Assembly (NCBI GenBank): GCA_025454075.1
Contig: JALOPD010000173.1
Location: 1-7,342 of the forward strand
Source of the DNA: Desulfobacterales bacterium
Lineage (GTDB): Bacteria; Desulfobacterota; Desulfobacteria; Desulfobacterales; UBA2174_A
Length of the DNA stretch: 7,342 bases
Reading direction: 5' to 3'
The position numbers and the translations under genes were made by a program. Under the pieces are notes generated by a model, which searched no databases, was not told the DNA's origin, and saw only the letters and a list, made by a program, of their open reading frames with translations. Positions within the stretch are counted from its first letter, which is position 1; each line of letters starts with the position of its first letter. Positions 6,243-7,342 of the stretch are shown piece by piece.

Positions 6243-6674
6243 ATGTCTGATTGGGAACCGAAAATCTTCGCATTCCTTTGCAACTGGTGCAGCTACGGCG
6301 CCGCCGACCTCGCCGGCGTCAGCCGCATGGAGTACCCGCCCAACATCCGGGTCATCCGCATTCCCTGCACCGGGCGCATGAGCCCCAACTTTTTCCTGGC
6401 CGCGCTGCGGGAGGGGGCCGACGGCGTCTGGGTCTCCGGGTGACATCCCGGCGAATGCCATTACCTGGAAGGTAATTACTACGCCCGCCGCAAATTCGCC
6501 TTGTTCAAGAACCTCATGGAGCATATGGGGATCGAGCCCGGCCGCCTGCAGTTCTCCTGGATTTCGTCGGCCGAATCCACCAAGTTCGTGGAGGTGGTCA
6601 CGCAGGTGACCCGGGCCGTCAAGGCCCTGGGCCCGAACACCAACTTCACCAAGAAACTGGCCGAGGTAGCCTGA
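6243..6674 (+). CDS. mvhD: MvhD-family [2Fe-2S] subunit, selenocysteine-containing
   Basis: 143 residues if the in-frame TGA at 6441-6443 is read as selenocysteine (residue 67); without read-through only 66 residues result. Both halves match MvhD (the F420-non-reducing hydrogenase iron-sulfur subunit family, also called VhuD/BamF). Before the UGA are [13 protein letters not shown] (C13, C16), [15 protein letters not shown] (C42) and [10 protein letters not shown]; after it are [14 protein letters not shown] (C72) and a C-terminal [10 protein letters not shown] segment. The residue at the UGA is a conserved Cys in most relatives (GCHPGxCHY) and is known to be Sec in some. AGGAG at 6231-6235 is well spaced from the ATG. 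MvhD carries electrons between HdrA and a partner such as a hydrogenase, formate dehydrogenase or methylene-THF reductase. Position after the HdrA fusion, and one base before the next gene, supports one operon. Automatic gene calling will split or truncate this gene. Confidence 0.93.
6441..6476 (+). promoter_or_regulatory. Selenocysteine UGA and SECIS-like hairpin in mvhD
   Basis: The TGA at 6441-6443 is followed, 16 bases on, by a perfect 6-bp stem, ATTACC (6460-6465) with GGTAAT (6471-6476). It closes a five-base loop, TGGAA (6466-6470). The GG in the apical loop and the distance fit bacterial SECIS elements, although the loop is smaller than in fdhF. The hairpin overlaps codons of the conserved HYLEGNY segment. 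Together with continuous homology on both sides of the UGA this strongly supports selenocysteine rather than a nonsense mutation. Confidence 0.75.
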
Positions 6675-6675
6675 C

Positions 6676-7342
6676 ATGTTGAGTTACACCGAAAAGATCA
6701 GGGAAATCGCCGGGCGCCTGCTCGCCTCCGGCGCCGTGGAGATGGTCGTCGGGTTCCGCCAAGGGACGATCCCGATGATGAACGAGCCGCATTTCGCCAA
6801 GACCCCGGCGGAGGCCGCCGCGCTCGTCTGGGACAGCCACTGCGGGATCAACCTGGCCAACTACCTGACCGACCGCAAGGAGAAGATCGGGATCGTGGCC
6901 AAGGGCTGCGACTCGCGCAACATCGTGACCCACATCATCGAGAACAAGATCAAACGCGAGCAGCTGGTGGTGATCGGCGTGCCCTGCCAGGGCATGGTGG
7001 ACAAGCGCAGGATCGCCATGAAGTGCCCGGGGGAGATCACCGAGGTGACCGAGGACGAGACCGGGCTCACCGCCAAGGGCAACGGCTTCAGCCAGCGCTT
7101 CGAGAAGAAAGAGGTGCTGCAGCACAACTGCTCGCTGTGCATCCACCGCAACCCGGTGATCCACGACGAGATGGCGGCGGCGCCGGTCGAGGAGCAGACC
7201 GGGGTCGACCGCTACGCCGACGTGCGCGCCGTCGATGCCATGGGCCCCGAGCAGCGCTGGAAGTACTTCGAGGACCTGCTCGCGCCCTGCGTGCGCTGCT
7301 ACGCCTGCCGCAACGCCTGCCCGCTGTGCTACTGCCCGACCT
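6676..7342 (+). CDS. FrhB/FdhB-like iron-sulfur protein (Hdr-associated), 3'-partial
   Basis: 222 codons are present and the frame is open at the right edge. The ATG lies one base after the mvhD stop, with GAGG at 6663-6666, so translation is probably coupled. Residues about 50-110 match the FrhB/FdhB (coenzyme F420 hydrogenase/dehydrogenase beta) pattern: SHCGINLANYL (C56), IVAKGCDSRNIV (C78) and VVIGVPCQGMVD (C104). Then come C117 and a CSLC pair (C152, C155). Near the edge is a ferredoxin-type motif, C205/C208/C211/C215 (CVRCYACRNACP), followed by two more cysteines (C218, C220: LCYC). Proteins of this kind are found beside hdrA and mvhD in Desulfobacterota and are usually annotated only as 4Fe-4S dicluster or FrhB-domain proteins. 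Likely role: a flavin/Fe-S electron module of the same complex. F420 use is not implied, since the organism is probably not an F420 user. The full length and C-terminal domain cannot be seen. Confidence 0.83.
   Translation, partial: MLSYTEKIREIAGRLLASGAVEMVVGFRQGTIPMMNEPHFAKTPAEAAALVWDSHCGINLANYLTDRKEKIGIVAKGCDSRNIVTHIIENKIKREQLVVIGVPCQGMVDKRRIAMKCPGEITEVTEDETGLTAKGNGFSQRFEKKEVLQHNCSLCIHRNPVIHDEMAAAPVEEQTGVDRYADVRAVDAMGPEQRWKYFEDLLAPCVRCYACRNACPLCYCPT

Noticed and set aside
6441..6443. TGA as a nonsense mutation splitting mvhD into two pieces
   Set aside because: Conserved MvhD sequence continues in frame on both sides, the position is a known Cys/Sec site, and a SECIS-like hairpin follows.
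1..7342. CRISPR array, tRNA, rRNA, transposase or phage genes
   Set aside because: No regular spaced repeats, clover-leaf-like segments, rRNA motifs or mobile-element proteins were seen in reading the window; the only repeat cluster is the palindromic one at 6131-6220.

Overview
The window looks like chromosomal DNA of an anaerobic bacterium, most plausibly a GC-rich Desulfobacterota (deltaproteobacterial sulfate reducer or syntroph). That is an inference from the gene families (HdrA, MvhD, NuoEF-type modules) and from two in-frame UGA codons that read well as selenocysteine. All genes lie on the plus strand.

Layout: positions 1-316 hold the end of a HdrA-type flavoprotein gene, open at the left edge. 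It has a selenocysteine UGA at 107-109 and a SECIS-like hairpin just after it. The frame stops directly after the first inserted [4Fe-4S] motif, so the protein is much shorter at the C-terminus than normal HdrA. A 158-base leader (317-474) follows, with a C-rich tract and a small hairpin. Then come a NuoE-like [2Fe-2S] protein (475-957), a NuoF-like NADH/FMN subunit with an N-terminal [2Fe-2S] domain and a C-terminal 2x[4Fe-4S] domain (995-2845), and a 1085-residue fusion of a NuoG-like N-terminus, a partial HdrA and a second HdrA (2867-6124). A 118-base gap carries a 13-bp perfect inverted repeat. It is followed by a UGA-containing MvhD (6243-6674) and a FrhB/FdhB-like iron-sulfur protein, cut by the right edge (6676-7342).

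Working together (inference): NuoE and NuoF would exchange electrons with NADH through FMN and a chain of Fe-S clusters. The NuoG-HdrA fusion would carry them on to one or more flavins. MvhD would connect the HdrA module to a further partner, and the FrhB-like protein would be an extra electron entry or exit module. This resembles the soluble electron-bifurcating or -confurcating HdrA/MvhD/NuoEFG-type modules known from class II benzoyl-CoA reductase (Bam) complexes and from Hdr-linked complexes of sulfate reducers and acetogens. The true partner enzyme (HdrBC, BamBC, MetFV or other) is not in the window, so the substrate cannot be named.

Most worth a second look: the HdrA truncated right at its inserted ferredoxin; the fusion, whose first HdrA module lacks exactly the FAD-binding part that the truncated HdrA supplies; the two selenocysteine genes in one cluster; and the nested inverted repeats before mvhD.
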